Shown here piece by piece: positions 1-12,900 of a stretch of 64,000 nt of DNA. The stretch covers positions 30,668,097 through 30,732,096 of the forward strand of contig NC_077242.1 in the NCBI RefSeq assembly GCF_947179165.1, read 5' to 3'. Under the pieces are notes generated by a model that did not search any database, was not told the origin of the DNA, and saw nothing but the letters and a program-made list of their open reading frames with translations. The translations under genes were made by a program, and so were the position numbers. This DNA is from Solanum dulcamara (taxonomy: Eukaryota > Streptophyta > Magnoliopsida > Solanales > Solanaceae). Position 1 is the stretch's first letter; every line of letters starts with the position of its first letter.

Positions 1-684
1 TGACAAATTTTACTAGTCTCATGTTATTGATATTTCCTTTAATTTAATTGAAATAGCAGTGTTGATGCATTGTGCAATTTACTACATTCTCGCTCTTTTG
101 TATTAAAAGTTTTTAAGAAACACAATGAGAAGTGAAAATGGCTGAAAACTCAACAGACAAATAAATGTTTGAAGAGGAATATAGATGACTTAAATTTTTA
201 ATAATTTTGCTTGTCTAATTAAGTAATTTTATTGCATGTTGGTAAATAATAAAATGAAAAGTTAATAAAATTATTGAAGTAAAATTATTAGTCTAAAAAT
301 GTCCAATCATTCTAAATTATAAAAATGTCAAGATATTCTGAATTACTTGGAATGTTAAATTTGATTTTAAATTAATAAAGGTACTTAAGCAAATAGTGGT
401 CGAACGTTTTCTTGTTTGTTTGTATGGCTAGTTTTTTTAAATGAAAAGTCAACTATCATATAAACAAGAAAATCTTGATTCTCCATCTATTGGGAGAGTT
501 GTTCATGGATTAAAAGTAGCTAATAAATAAATTGATGAGTGAATTTTAAGTTTGAAAAAAAGGATTAAAATGTTAAAAAAAGAAACTTGTTTATAATGTG
601 AATATACCTTATTATCATATTTGAGCCGTTGTGGACAAGAATTTTTCCTACCCAAAATAATAATATCTTGATAAAATTATAGAT
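1..684. other. AT-rich flank, no gene recognised
   Basis: Very AT-rich sequence with no convincing open frame, RNA gene or LTR terminus. It lies outside the recognisable part of element A's 5' LTR. It may be older, fully decayed repeat sequence. Confidence 0.5.
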
Positions 685-775
685 TGTAGGTACATTAAAA
701 AAAGCGGTGTAATTAACACTCATTAATTCTAAAAGTACAACTGAAATGAATTCTCTTTTCACGGGCCATGGTTCG

Positions 776-1120
776 CACCACGCTTCGTGGTGAGCCACTG
801 TGGTAGTGGTTCTGAAAGGTGGTGACCACCATGAGCCATGGTGACCCCTCCCCAAAGGCCCTCAGAAAACTTTCCAAGAGAGAGATCATGCTTGGCCACC
901 ACGGGCCGTGAATCCCTTCACGGACCATTGTGGCCAAGCGTGGTCCCTTCCTTGGAAAGTTTTCTAAGGGCCTTAGGGGAGGGATCACCACGGAGGGCAC
1001 CACGTCTTGTGGTGCTCACCATCCCTTTATGGACTGTGGTGGATTCCGTGGTGGTCTCTCCCGCAGACCCTCCTGTAGGTCCAGCACCACATCCATGGTT
1101 CACAGACAGCAGTGACCTCC
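776..1120. repeat. GC-rich block of short inverted repeats in the A LTR
   Basis: This block differs sharply in composition from the AT-rich rest of the LTR. It is dense in self-complementary words built on ccatgg, ccacgg and ggtggt. Clear hairpins are 776-792 (CACCACG, loop ctt, CGTGGTG) and 818-830 (GGTGGT, one base, ACCACC). The self-complementarity produces matching short open frames on both strands, which I do not regard as genes. The homologous block in the 3' LTR is at about 40005-40330. Confidence 0.65.
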
Positions 1121-1203
1121 ACGTACCGTGAAGGTCTCTATTGGGAAACTACCAAAACTTCCCTTGCAAAGCCTAAGAATTCAAGTCCAACTCTACCCCC
1201 ACG

Positions 1204-4200
1204 TGAAAGACCCTATAAGTCAAAAAATCAAAACAAAGGAGAAAATTCTCAAATTTTGAACTAAACTAAAGTTTACCACTGTCTCTATGAGTCGTAGGAG
1301 TTTACACGACCCATAGAAATGGATCCGTCGGGCCAAGTTTCCAGATTTAATGAGGGGTAATTATATCTTTTCCAAAGTTCGGTTCAATGGACTTCGAAAC
1401 TTTTATGGCCAAGTTCAAATTCTATAAATATTCAATCTTTCAAATTCCCCCCTATTCAATTCATTCTCCTAAAATTTTCTAAGGGAAGAACAAAGTGTCT
1501 CAAGTTTTCCTCCTCAAGCTAAAGCTAGGATTTTCAAATTTGTACAAGGTTTCTTCTTCAATTCTTAATAAATTCAAGAAAGTTATATGGGGATTGATTC
1601 ATGGAGTTTTTTCACCCATGAAGTCCCAAAGATTCCTTAAGTTTTCATTCAATTTTCAATTGATTATGAACCCTAGTTTTGATGAATTACATTGGGATGG
1701 TTTGATATCATTTTTAAATGTTATCAATGATCTTTTTATGCAAGTTTTCATATGAATTGCATAATTTCAAGTTGAATTATTGATGCCCATGCATAAAACT
1801 ATATTTTCAATTTATAATATGAAGTTAAGATGAGTCTATGGGTAGACTCTTCTTAAGAAGCTCAATGAGAGTTTTATATGAGTTAAAGTTGAGATTTATG
1901 ATTCTAAAGTTAGAGTTATGATGATGATAAGAGTTAAGATCAAAAGATGTTTTAAAGATGGTGATAAGGACAATTCTCACTGAAGTGATGGATTCTTATG
2001 AACCACCAAGTAGATGAGCTATTCCTAATATGTTTTAAAGATGAATTGATAGGCAATTACTATCTTTTCCTACTATGTTATGATCATGTTTATGTGTTTC
2101 CATTGGAATATTGACTAGGCACCGAGAGGGCTTCTAGGTGGGTTCGGTCTGGTAACGTAGTTAGTTATCCAAGGGAATCCTAGTAGCAACCTAAAGTCCT
2201 AAATTACGTTGCCCACGTAGGTTGCCTTCATGGCCTAGCTTGTTGATCCGCATAGCCCAATTGAATAGTTACTTTTCGAGTATACCTTAACAAGGTAGCC
2301 TCTCCTGTTTTGATGAAGGAGTCATCAGCATGTCTCAATGCAGTAGTCATCGTATTCCATGTAATCACTCACATGGTCTTAGTTGTTGGTTAATAGTCCT
2401 ATGCAACACAGGTTGGAGTTAAATTCATCAAATGTCAAGTTATGAGTTTATCATAAAGGCTTATGATATGCATTGACCACGCATTTCTTATGTTTTAAAT
2501 TTCTTTTAAGCTTTACTCATGTTCATTATGGTTGGTCATGCATCCAATGGAATATTAATTATATTCTTTTACTTGTGCATGCATACCTCACATACTTAGT
2601 ATATTTAAATGTACTAATGCATATTTTTCCTATATTGTCTCATAATATAAGGACAGACGACACTTGCGATCATCCTATTCGTTGTTAAGTTGGCCCTAGA
2701 TTCCTCAAGAAGTTGGTGAGTCCTTATTCTATAGAGGAAATGACTTTGATTCACGTTACTATTGTTTTGACTTTCTTCTATTGTGAAGGTGAGCTAGAAG
2801 CTTATCCTAAGCCCCCGTCAAGATTAGACTTGAGGCATGTTTAGATGATAATCTTATGTAGTCCATGTGGACGTTGATTGGTTGATTTTACCTCTTAGTC
2901 CCATCTCCTTTGAGATGATTACTTCCTCTTGTCTTTATCATATTCTTTACCTCATGTATGCAATGTATGCTAAGATGACTTATGATTGGGGTCCCTCGCA
3001 TCCCAATTGCCATGTCACAACTTGGCCATACTTCAATTTGTGATACCACGGACTGTAGTGCCCTTCAAGGGTCATGGTGGGCCTCCAATATTCTACTTTC
3101 AAATATGTTAAGTCTCTTACAACATATGGTACCCTGAAACTTAAGAAGCTCAATGAGAGTTTTATATGAGTTAAAGTTCAGATTTATGATTCTAAAGTTA
3201 GAGTTATGATGATGATAAGAGTTAAGATCAAAAGATGTTTTAAAGATGGTGATAAGGACAATTCTCACTGAAGTGATGGATTCTTATGAACCACCAAGTA
3301 GATGAGCTATTCCTAATATAGTTTAAAGATGAATTGATAGGTAATTGCTATCTTTTCCTACTATGTTATGATCATGTTTATGTGTTTCCATTGGAATATT
3401 GACTAGGCACCGAGAGGGCTTCTAGGTGGGTTCGGTCTGGTAACGTAGTTAGTTATCCAACGGAATCATAGTAGCAACCTAAAGTCCTAAATTACGTTGC
3501 CCACGTAGGTTGCCTTCATGGCCTAGCTTGTTGATCTGCATAGCCCAATTGAATAGTTACTGTTCAAGTATACCCTAACAAGGTAGCCTCCCCTGTTTTG
3601 ATGAAAGAGTCATCAGCATGTCTCAATGCAGTAGTCATCGTATTCCATGTAATCACTCACATGGTCTTAGTTGTTGGTTAATATTCCTATGCAACACAGG
3701 TTGGAGTTAAAGTCATCAAATGTCAAGTTATGAGTTTATCATAAAGGCTTATGATATGCATTGACCAAGCATTTCTTATGTTTTAAATTTCTTTTAAGCT
3801 TTACTCATGTTCATTATGGTTGGTCATGCATCCAATGGAATATTAATTATATTTTTTTACTTGTGCATGCATACCTCACATACTTAGTATATTTAAATGT
3901 ACTAATGCATATTTTTCCTATATTGTCTCATAATATAAGGACGGACGACACTCGCAATCATCATATTCGTTGTTAAGTTGGCCCTAGATTCCTCAAGAAG
4001 TTGGTGAGTCCTCATTCGATAAAGGAAATGACTTTGATTCACGTTACTATTGTTTTGACTTTCTTCTATTGTGAAGGTGAGCTAGAAGCTTATCCTAAGC
4101 CCCCGGCAAGATTAGACTTGAAGCATATTTAGACGATAATCTGATGTAGTCCATGTGGACGTTGATTGGTTGATTTTACCTCTTAGTCCCATCCCCTTTG

Positions 4201-4333
4201 AGATGATTACTTCCTCTTGTCTTTATCATATTCTTTACCTCATGTATGCGATGTATGCTAAGATGACTTATGATTGGGGTCCCTCGCATCCCAATTGCCG
4301 TGTCACAACTTGGCCATACTTTAATTCGTGATA
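1204..4333 (+). mobile_element. Solo LTR S1 (B-like family) inside the A 5' LTR
   Basis: It begins TGAAAGACCCTATAAG, a decayed form of the B LTR start TGTAAGACCCCGTAAG, and ends gtgata for gtgaca. A perfect target duplication CCACG lies at 1199-1203 and 4334-4338. The sequence follows the B LTR at 24276-26323, with a deletion near its start. No internal retrotransposon sequence is present, so it is a solo LTR left by LTR-LTR recombination. It is 3130 bp, but about 1.29 kb of that is a tandem duplication, so the original was about 1.84 kb. Confidence 0.85.
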
Positions 4334-4434
4334 CCACGGAAGACCACCACAGACTGTAGTGCCCTTCAAGGGTCATGGTGGGCCTCCAATATTCTACTTT
4401 CAAATATGTTAAGTCTCTTACAACATATGGTACC
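1852..4434 (+). repeat. Tandem duplication of ~1.29 kb across the S1 3' end and flank
   Basis: Copy 1 is 1852-3133 and copy 2 is 3140-4434. Both start cttaagaagctcaatgagag and both run through the S1 3' end, the CCACG target duplication and about 95 bases of A LTR flank to ggtacc. A 6-base filler (3134-3139) lies at the junction. Copy 1 lacks about 13 bases just after CCACG that copy 2 and the A 3' LTR keep, so copy 2 is closer to the ancestral flank. The copies otherwise differ by scattered substitutions. Confidence 0.85.
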
Positions 4435-6132
4435 GTGGTGCATTTGATAGTCTGTTGTGATGACCCATGATGGTCCTAATTTTCAGTTAAATGAGGGGTA
4501 TTTCAGTCATTCCCTACTCTTTCGTTAATGTATGTGGACGTTTTTGGGACTATATTCATTATGTAATTTTCTTAAATACTCCTAACTCTATTATTTTCCC
4601 TCATTAATTTCCAAACAACTTTGAGACTTCTCTCTTAAGATCCATCCAAGAGTTCATCTTCTTCATCAAGCTTTGGGCAAGGGTTTCTTCAAGAAAAAGT
4701 TTCCTTTTTCAATTTCAATTTCCAATCTCATTCGAGGTATGTGGGGATTGTTCCATGGGTTCCTTACACCTATGGTGTCCTAATGTTTTTACTCAAAATC
4801 TCATGAATTTCAATTGGATTTGTAACCCTGGTTTAATAAATTTCATTGGGTTGTTTCAATTATGTATTATCAATGATCATTCTAAGCGTGGTTTTACATT
4901 AATTGAATAATTTCAAGTTGAATTATAAATGCCCATTCATAAAGCTACTATCAATTATGATTATGAGGTTCAGTGATTATTTACATAAGTTTTGATTATG
5001 AATTCAATGATTTCAAAAGAAGCTTGCATGAATGAAGTTGAGATTGATGAATTTAGTGATGAAAGTTATGATGATGATCAATTATGATTCAAGAGAGTTA
5101 TTATGGTGTGATGAGGGTAATTTTCACACAATATTAAGGATAGTGATAAGGACAATTCTCACCAAAGTATATGGATTCTTATGAATCACTAAAGTTAATG
5201 AGCTATTTTAATGATTATTTTCATATGATGTTTTATATGTTTTTAATGATTTCCGTTGGAATATTGACAAAGATACGAGATGACTTGTAGGTGGAGTTTG
5301 GTCCGGTAATGTAGTTAGTTATCCAAGGAAATCCTAGTAGCAACCTAAAATCTCAAGCTACATTGCCCTTGTAGGTTGCCTTAATGGCTTAGCTAGTAGA
5401 TCCACATATAGCTCACAAAGTTAAAGTTGTTCTCATGGAGTCTACCTTGGCAAGTAGCCTCTCTTTTCTCAATGTAGGAGTTTCATTAGATTCTATGTTA
5501 TAGCTCGCATGGTCTTACGATGTCGGTTAAAGGTCTTATACCACACAATTTTAGTTGAGTAATGAATTCTTATGATAAATATGAGATTTTGATGCATTGA
5601 CCAATGAGATGAATATTTAAATGTTTTCATGATGTTATACATGTTTCAAAAGATATTGGTCTTGCATCTCATGATTCATATTAATTATGTCCTATGTGTA
5701 TTATTCATGCATATCTCAAATACTTTGTACCTTCTATAGACTAACTCATATTTTGCCTACAGTGTCTCATAATATAGGGGCGAATGACGTTCATCCTTTT
5801 CGTGGCTACAGTTGAATTAGCACTCTATCCTCATTCATCGAGGACAGGACTTTTCTTTATGTTGGTTACTTATACTTTCTTATAATTCAGGTGAGCTAGG
5901 ATCTTATCCTAATCCCCCATCAAATATAGACTAAGAGGCATGTTTAGACGATTTAAGAGGTTTAGTCCTCTTTGGACATTGACTTGAGTTTACTTTCTCA
6001 TTGACATCTATATTGAGTTGCTTATGTTTAATTTCCTTAGGTATAATATGTAAGCTAAGATGTCTTGGTTGGGATCCTTTGGTTTCCCGATCATTGTGTT
6101 ACGTCTAGGTCCTACGTCAGATTGTGAAAAAT

Positions 6133-6146
6133 TTATTATTAGAGCA
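6133..6146 (+). other. Decayed primer binding site of element A
   Basis: The sequence ttattattagagca sits four bases after the 5' LTR. It matches the initiator-Met tRNA primer site ttggtatcagagca with three substitutions. Its place between the LTR and gag supports the call. Confidence 0.7.
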
Positions 6147-6346
6147 CAAGGTCCAAGTGTCCTAGGGAGTCTAACATGCCGTGTCAAGTAGAGTCTTGTT
6201 CCTCATTGTGAAGCGCGCCATATCTAAAAATAGGAGGCTATAAGATGTCTTAGGAAACACTTTATTTATTTTATAATCTCATTGTGCTATAGAGTTAAAC
6301 TCTAAGGTTTTCTCCTCTAATGCTTTCTCTTTGTTATTACAGAATC

Positions 6347-7470
6347 ATGGCTCCACGAAGAGCTCTCATTTGAAGAAATATTGTTTAAGAGGACCTACAA
6401 GCACCAAATCATCCCTTGAATGAACAAGTGAGTAATGCTACATTCCGAGAGAATTTTCAAGTATTTGCTAAAGCCATGACAACCCAAGGAAATTATGAGG
6501 TGGTAGCTCCTATGAACCCAAATGTGGGTACGGCGGCAACAAGGGTTCGTGACTTCATAAGGATGAATCCTCTAGAGTTTTGGGATTCTAAGGTTAATGA
6601 GGATCCACAAGAATTTATTGATAGAATTCACAAGATTGTGGATATAATGGGAATTACCCTTGTTGAGAGGGAGGAGTTGGCTACTTATCAATTGAATAGT
6701 GTTGCTTAGATTTGGTTTAACCAATAGAAAAGTGAGAGGCCTAGAGAGGAGGATCTCATGATGTGAGAAGAATTCAAAGTAGTTTTTCTTGATCGGTTTT
6801 TCCCATTATAGTTGAGGGAGGACAAGATGCAATAATTCATCAACCTTAAGCAAGGAGGTATGAATGTGAGGGAGTATTCCCTCAAGTTCACCCAATTATC
6901 AATGTATGCTCTATTCATAGTTGTCGACCCAAGAGCTAATACGATCAAGTTTATGTTGGTTGTGTCGTATTCGATTTCTAAGGAATACAAGATGGCCATG
7001 ATGATTCGAGAAATGGACATCTCTAGACTTATGACCTATGCAGAGTAAATAGAGGATTAGCAATTAAGGGAAAAAACTAGGAATTCCAAGAGTGCAAGGA
7101 CCGATGGTGGTGATTTCTCTCATGTTAGGTCTGAAAATATTGGGCGTTCTCATTTTTTACAGAAGGTATTCCAGTCAAGGTTCTTCAAATTCTACTATCC
7201 CAAGGTTTGAAAAAGATAAGGTGCCCAACTCTAAGTCTTAATGAGGTACCCCAATTGGCTAAGCTACCCCCTCATGCAAAAAGTGTAGGAAGAACCACAG
7301 GGGGAAATGTCTAGCGGGTTTGAATGTGCGCTACCGATGTGGCAAACCTCGTCATCATGCTAAGGAGTGTAGGGTTAAGGATGGCCGTCCTCAAGGAAAA
7401 GTTTCTCATGAAGTCCAAGTTCAACAAGGTGTCTAAGATCAACCATAGGGTGGTCAACATAAAAACTGGT
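6347..7470 (+). pseudogene. gag: Element A gag remnant (capsid/nucleocapsid)
   Basis: The start is taken at the ATG of 6347 (MAPRRALI), the position shared with gag of B and E. Stops follow within the first 15 codons. The long clear run 6416-6709 contains DFIRMNPLEFWDSKVNEDPQ and EFIDRIHKIVDIMGI, typical of chromovirus capsid. A second run, 6860-7048, holds NVREYSLKFTQLS. The zinc-knuckle region at about 7274-7371 reads CKKCRKNHRGKC followed by RCGKPRHHAKEC. The first cysteine of the second CX2CX4HX4C knuckle is replaced by arginine. The gag protein would package element RNA, but this copy has many stops. Confidence 0.85.
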
Positions 7471-7489
7471 TTTATACTCTTCATGGTAG

Positions 7490-7970
7490 AGAAGAGGTGG
7501 AGCAGACTCCCAAAGTTGGTACCAGTATGTTATGGGGATTTCACTTTGATGTTTATGCCTTGCTTCATCCAGGTGAAAATTTGTCTTTTGTTATTCCTTA
7601 TGTGGCCATGAGATTTGAAATTTGCCCTGAAATATTGATAGAGCCCTTTTCCCCGTTTATACTTCCGTAGGTGAGTCGGTTATGGCTAAAAGAGTCTATA
7701 GAAATTATCATGTTACAATTTTTCATAAAGTCAGCTTCGTTGATCTAGTAGAGCTTGATATGAACGATTTCTATATTATTCTTAGTATGGATTGACTTTA
7801 TGCATATTATGCCTCTATATTTTGTAGAACCCACATGGTTAAGTTTTAATTTCTGAATGAGCTAGTCCTAGAGTGGAAAGGTAGGAGATCTATGTTGAAA
7901 GGTCAATTCATCTTATACCTTAAAGCTTGGAAGATGATTTTCAATGGTTACATATACCATCTAGTTCAGG
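7490..7970 (+). pseudogene. Element A retropepsin-like protease remnant
   Basis: The run FDVYALLHPGENLSFVIPY at about 7545-7605 corresponds to the aspartic protease active site, normally LLDPGA. The catalytic aspartate is histidine here. Downstream pieces MAKRVYRNY, VDLVELDMNDFYIIL and a decayed MDWL motif follow in order, with frameshifts between them. The enzyme would have cut the gag-pol polyprotein. Confidence 0.75.
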
Positions 7971-8029
7971 TTTGAGCTACTAACTCTGATACTACTACTC
8001 TTGGGTAAGTTTATGTTGTTAATAAGTTT

Positions 8030-8845
8030 TCCGAATTTTTTCCTGAAGATCTTCCAAGTATTCCTACCGAAAGGGAAATATACTTTGATATCGATCTTCT
8101 ACCCTATACTCAACCTATCTCTATTCTTCTTTACGAAATGGCTCCGAAAGAATTAAAAGAGTTAAAGGATCACTTAAAGGATTTACTAGATAAGGGTTTT
8201 ATTAGTCCGACTATCTCTCTATGGGGTGGTCAAGTTCTCTTTATCAGAAAGAAGGATGGTTCTCTTTGAATGTGCATCCATTATCGATAGTTGAACAAGG
8301 TCTCAATTAAGAATAGGTATTCCATTCCATGGATTGATGACTTGTTTGATCAACTTCAAAGAGAAAGCTATTTTTCAAAGATTGATCTCCAATCAGGTTA
8401 TCATCAACTCCGAGTAAGGGAACGTAACATTCAAAAGATGGCCTTTAGAATTCGTTATGGTCACTTTGAATTTTTGGTTATGTCTTTTTGACTAATGAAT
8501 GTCCATGCAACTTTTATGGATATAATGAACAGGGTTTTCAACGATTATTTGGATATGTTTGTGATTATCTTCATTGATGATATTTTGTTTTACTCATGGA
8601 GTGAGGAAGAACATTCCGATCATTTGAGGATTGTGTTCCAAATTCTCAAAGACTATCAGTTGTATGCAACATTTAGTAAGTGCGATTTTTTTAAGGTTAG
8701 TAGCATTTATTGGTCACATTGTTTCTGGAGAAGAAATTATGGGCTGATCTAACAAAGACTAAGGCATTTAAGAATTGACCTAGACCGTTGAAACCTTCTA
8801 ATATTTGGAGTTTCTTGGGCTTAGCCAATTATTATAGATAGTTTG
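8030..8845 (+). pseudogene. Element A reverse transcriptase remnant
   Basis: The RT blocks are readable in order: [73 protein letters not shown], then the catalytic box [11 protein letters not shown] at about 8562-8595 and SFLGLANYYR near 8810. The FIDD aspartates are present. In-frame stops interrupt it, for example after DGSL and after VMSF. The enzyme would copy element RNA into DNA. Confidence 0.85.
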
Positions 8846-9105
8846 TGAAAGGTTTCTTTTCCATTGCATTGCCCTTAATGACTTTGACTCAAAAGAAGGT
8901 GAAACTCCAATGGTTCAAGGTATGTGAGAAAAGCTTCCAAGAGTTGAAGGATAAGCTTACCTCCACTCCAGTGTTGACTTTGTCGGAAGGTTCCATTGGG
9001 TTTGTTGTGTATTTTGATGCTTTATGAGTTAGTCTTGATTGTGAATTAATGAAAAATGGTAAAGTGATAACTTATGCTTCAAGGAAACTCAAGGGACATG
9101 AGAAA
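8846..9105 (+). pseudogene. Element A RNase H, first part
   Basis: It reads FVKGFFSIALPLMTLTQKK, ELKDKLTSTPVLTLSEGS, FVVYFDA (with the first catalytic Asp) and VITYASRKLKGHEK. It stops at the insertion of minus-strand LTR H at 9106. The remainder is at 23862. The insertion lies just before the usual NYPTHDLEL motif. Confidence 0.85.
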
Positions 9106-9934
9106 TGTCACGACCTAACTCCGTAGGCCGCGACTGGGGTCCAACCTAGACTCTCGTATACATATCTATCAGCTGTAGTCAAATCGATCTATGCACAAAG
9201 TGATACTACTTACAAAATCCCAATGAGTTAAAACTTTTTCGAGTACGTATGGCCCCTTCCATTCGTACCATATCATGAAAGGGCATGCAAGCCGATAAGG
9301 CTGCTGTAACATAATAACATTTACAACATGCCATATAGGCACAATCGAAATGAACTCACAAACAACCCAAATACATATGTCTACAGACCTATAAAAATAG
9401 TAACAACAATATATGGCAGGACAGGGGCCCCATCGTACCTCTAAATATACAAATATATACATAAAAGGTCTAATACCCAAAGGCTTGGCACCAATTCAAT
9501 GGAGCTTCTCACAAACTTTCTGAGTGGAACCCTAAGCTGGTGGATCCCCAAATCGTGCATCTGTACCTGCGGGCATGAAATGTATCCCCCCAGAGAACAG
9601 GGGGTCAGTATAATATTTGTACTGAGTATATAAAGCATAACAACACATAACTGAGATAACAACTGAAATAGGGATGCAGGAAACAAGTATGACAGTTAAG
9701 AGTTCATTATACCTGTATCCTATGAAAAGAGAGCATATATATCACCCTCACATATCACTCCCGGCCCGCCGTGGGACTCAATGTGACCAGATCAATATAT
9801 ACGGCATCATACCATGGTATAAAACATCGTTTCATACCTTACAAGTATATTACTATGTTTTCATATGTACGCTTGTCTATTATATCCGACCCTTTAGTGA
9901 GGTACTCGGTGAAGATATCATTTCATTGTGTATC
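9106..9934 (-). mobile_element. Minus-strand solo LTR H, left part (LTR 3' end)
   Basis: It starts TGTCACGACCTAACTCCG, the reverse complement of the L-family LTR end, and follows the L LTR in reverse as far as 9934, where element L is inserted. The flank on the left is agaaa (9101-9105) and on the right ataaa (23857-23861), a one-mismatch target duplication. No H internal sequence exists on either side, so H is a solo LTR of about 3.3 kb in total (829 bp here plus 2465 bp at 21392-23856). Confidence 0.85.
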
Positions 9935-12900
9935 TGTTACACCCCACCCTTTTTAAACTTAGAATGTCTCATGAGTTCCTTGGACATTATCATATGAACC
10001 GGATATGCTATGACACTACCAAATGACTCCAACGAAGGGAGGATGTGATACCCCGTGGTGGGGAAGGTTGGAAGGGGAATCATAAGAATCCGGAAGGAAT
10101 AGGAGGCCAAGAAACGAGTCGTAGGGCTCGACTTATCTACGTAAGCTACTAATTTGAAAATCTTACATACGTGAGTTACTTGATTACATACCAAGCTTAC
10201 GTAGCAAGGGTTTCATAGGCTCTTAAAGTGAGACGAGATTACGAACCCACGAGGGAGGAAAAATTTTGGACACATGGCAGCACCTCAAGCAGGCAGGTGA
10301 CCCACCTGCTTGGGGTCAAGTAGGTGACCCACCTGCTTGGGGGAGGTGGACCCCACTGCCACGTGGCAGCACCCCATTGGCCGCGTGTTGAGGTGGCCCA
10401 ATAAGGGCCTGACACGTGTCACCCTTAGGGGCTGACATGTTTCACCTTATATATATATGTGTATATGACTCCTTATTTGTTCATTATCCAAAAATAGCAG
10501 CAGCTTTGGAGAAAAAAAAACGTGAAAGAGGGAAATAGAGAGGCAGCCATCGTTGTTGAAGATTTAAGGTGAGTTTTTCAATTTTCTTCCGTGAATTAAT
10601 TATATACGGTGTACCTTGAGTATGTGAATACGTATATAAGTATTTTAAGATGTTCATGGAACTAAAACTCCAGCTTTACAATTAGAGATTTAGAAGGAAA
10701 AGAAGAGGAAAACGTGAAAGGTGTAAGGGAGGGAGGCTACTGGTTTGGATAGTGGAGGTGAGCGTTCGAGTTTCGTTTCATGAATTTATTAATCATGTTA
10801 TCCCGTGGTTATATGACGATGTTTAATAATGAGAAAATACAATTTGGGGCAGCGAAGGAGATGCACAAACAGCCCGCTCAGTTTCAGCGCATTTGAAGAA
10901 GTTTCGAGTTGTGACTTGACAATTTTGGCCAATTTCGGGTAAGGTAAGGTTTCTTATTTTAATTTTGACTTTATGGAGTTGTTATAAAGGGTGTTACACG
11001 CCCTATTGGTGGCTGTAAATATGAAAATGGCTTAGAAATACTTGGCGTTCGGAATAAACTAATTTGTAGTCGTTATAGTTGAATTGTTGTCGAAGTAAAG
11101 TGTTGTTCTTGTGAGGTGCTGCTGAAGGGGTGTGGCTTGTGGTTGCAGGTCCTAAACATGTTCTAAATGATTTGGGTGAGATGCTGGTTTCATCCACACG
11201 ACCCCCACTTCGCACGGTTAAAGATTTGGCAAAAATGGAAACTAGAAACTTTATTTTCTATATCATATTTTGGATAGGTCGTTTGGAGTACATATTATAT
11301 ATTATTGGTCTGAGTTGCTGCAGGTTGTTGTTGTTGGTTGGATGTAGGTCTTAGGGACCTAATTGGAAATTCGGATAGGGCACATTATAGGGGAGGTGCT
11401 GCCCAATTTTCGTTAACGCCTTAACAAACTAAAGAACTAGTCGAGGAAACGACTAAGGAAATAGATTCCATTAACATTAAGGCGTACCCTCAGATGCTGA
11501 AAAGTTAAGAGTAGTTGATATTCGTATTACTTTATATTGAATAGGTTCAGAAGACGATGAGGCGAGAAGGATAAAGGGTAACTCCCAAGAAGTATGTAAA
11601 GCTTTCTCTTGGCATGCTTTGGTATATGCTCGTACAGCTTTCTTTCTTTCCTTTTGGAAAGTTTTAGCCTTAAGTGAATTATGTGTGGAATGTGGGGATA
11701 ATTCCATTCCCAAAACTCCAAGTACACCTCATAACCCCTATCCACTGCTTAGTTTTGGAATTTCTGTAAGGATTGAGTATTGCCTAGTAAGGCTTCTACG
11801 TGTTAAACAATAGTGTGTGAGAAGCTATTTCTCATTTTCCTTGACACGTATTTGGTACAAAAATGAGATTATGATGCCATAATGATTCACCGAGCCCCAT
11901 GATGGGCCGAGTACGAAATATGTGTATGCAGATCCCCTGAAGGAAAGTACAGACTACATAAAGCTTATTTTCTTTCTTCTTTTGGGCATGCCTTTGTCTT
12001 AGTTGTAAGTTGAATATGATCTGAGCTCTAGGGTAACTCTATTCTCAAACAACTCTTATTTTCTTCTGAATATTGAACTCCTACAGTAGTCGAACTATTT
12101 CCCTGGAAACTGTTATATGCTAAAGAGATAACAAATATACAAGCTCCAAGTCTTACAGACTATATGTTAATAAATGTTTCTGGTTCCATAAGCGATTTGG
12201 CTTTACTTTAGTACATGTCTAGGAGCCCCGAGATTATAATTGAGACAGCCCATAATGGCATTTAGAGGACACTCGAGATGACTACACCATTACTCGGGTC
12301 CTCAAACAAACGCTAAACTTTCTTATTCTGTCGAGTCTCTGATAATGATTTAAATTGCATATAGTTACTCACTACTCTACTCATGTATATTGTAACACTT
12401 CTTTCCCTGAGTCCCGGGCTAGGATATGTTCTCGGGCACAGTTCACTACATTATTCCCCGAGTCCCTCAATAGAGGGCCAGGATACGTGTATAGATATAT
12501 GATGATGTGTTGTAATAAGGTGGTGATGGCACTGGGGCCATGATGGTTTTATAGAGATGATTTTACAGAGATGATTCACCGGACCCCCGAAAGAGCCGGC
12601 TATATGATATGACTCGAACATGCATGTTTTTGTAATTCACAAAGTACAAGTACAGGTTTCTAAATTGATATCTTATCCCCTATTTGTCTATCTCAGATAT
12701 GCTTCTAGTTGTATTATATTGTGTTTTACATACTCAGTACATATATCGTACTGACCCCCTTTTTCGAGGCGCTGCGTTCATGCCCGCAGGTACAGATACA
12801 GATTTTGGGAGTCCGTCCGCTTAGGATTCCATGCAGCTCAGCTGGAAGAGGCTCCATTTTATCGAGGCCTAGTTTTTGATACTGTCCACGGATGTATAGA

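Larger units (their letters stand above)
760..6129 (+). repeat. Element A 5' LTR (split by solo LTR S1)
   Basis: Bases 760-1203 and 4339-6129 align in order with the 3' LTR at 39926-42251. Shared landmarks are the GC-rich block of ccatggt/accatgg motifs, the stretch ttaaatgaggggtatttcag, and the ending at gtgaaa, a decayed gtgaca. The insert S1 between them is bounded by a 5-base duplication. Without S1 the length is about 2.23 kb, matching the 3' LTR less its first 100 bases. As an LTR it would carry the promoter and polyadenylation signals of the element. Confidence 0.8.

Noticed and set aside
565..1131. Overlapping open frames on both strands around 565-1131
   Set aside because: They result from the GC-rich self-complementary LTR block, which gives similar frames on both strands.
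11003..11354. Two open frames (70 and 74 codons) conserved perfectly at 18349-18700
   Set aside because: They are conserved only because both lie in the two LTRs of the same young element. They are on opposite strands, overlap each other and have no protein signature.
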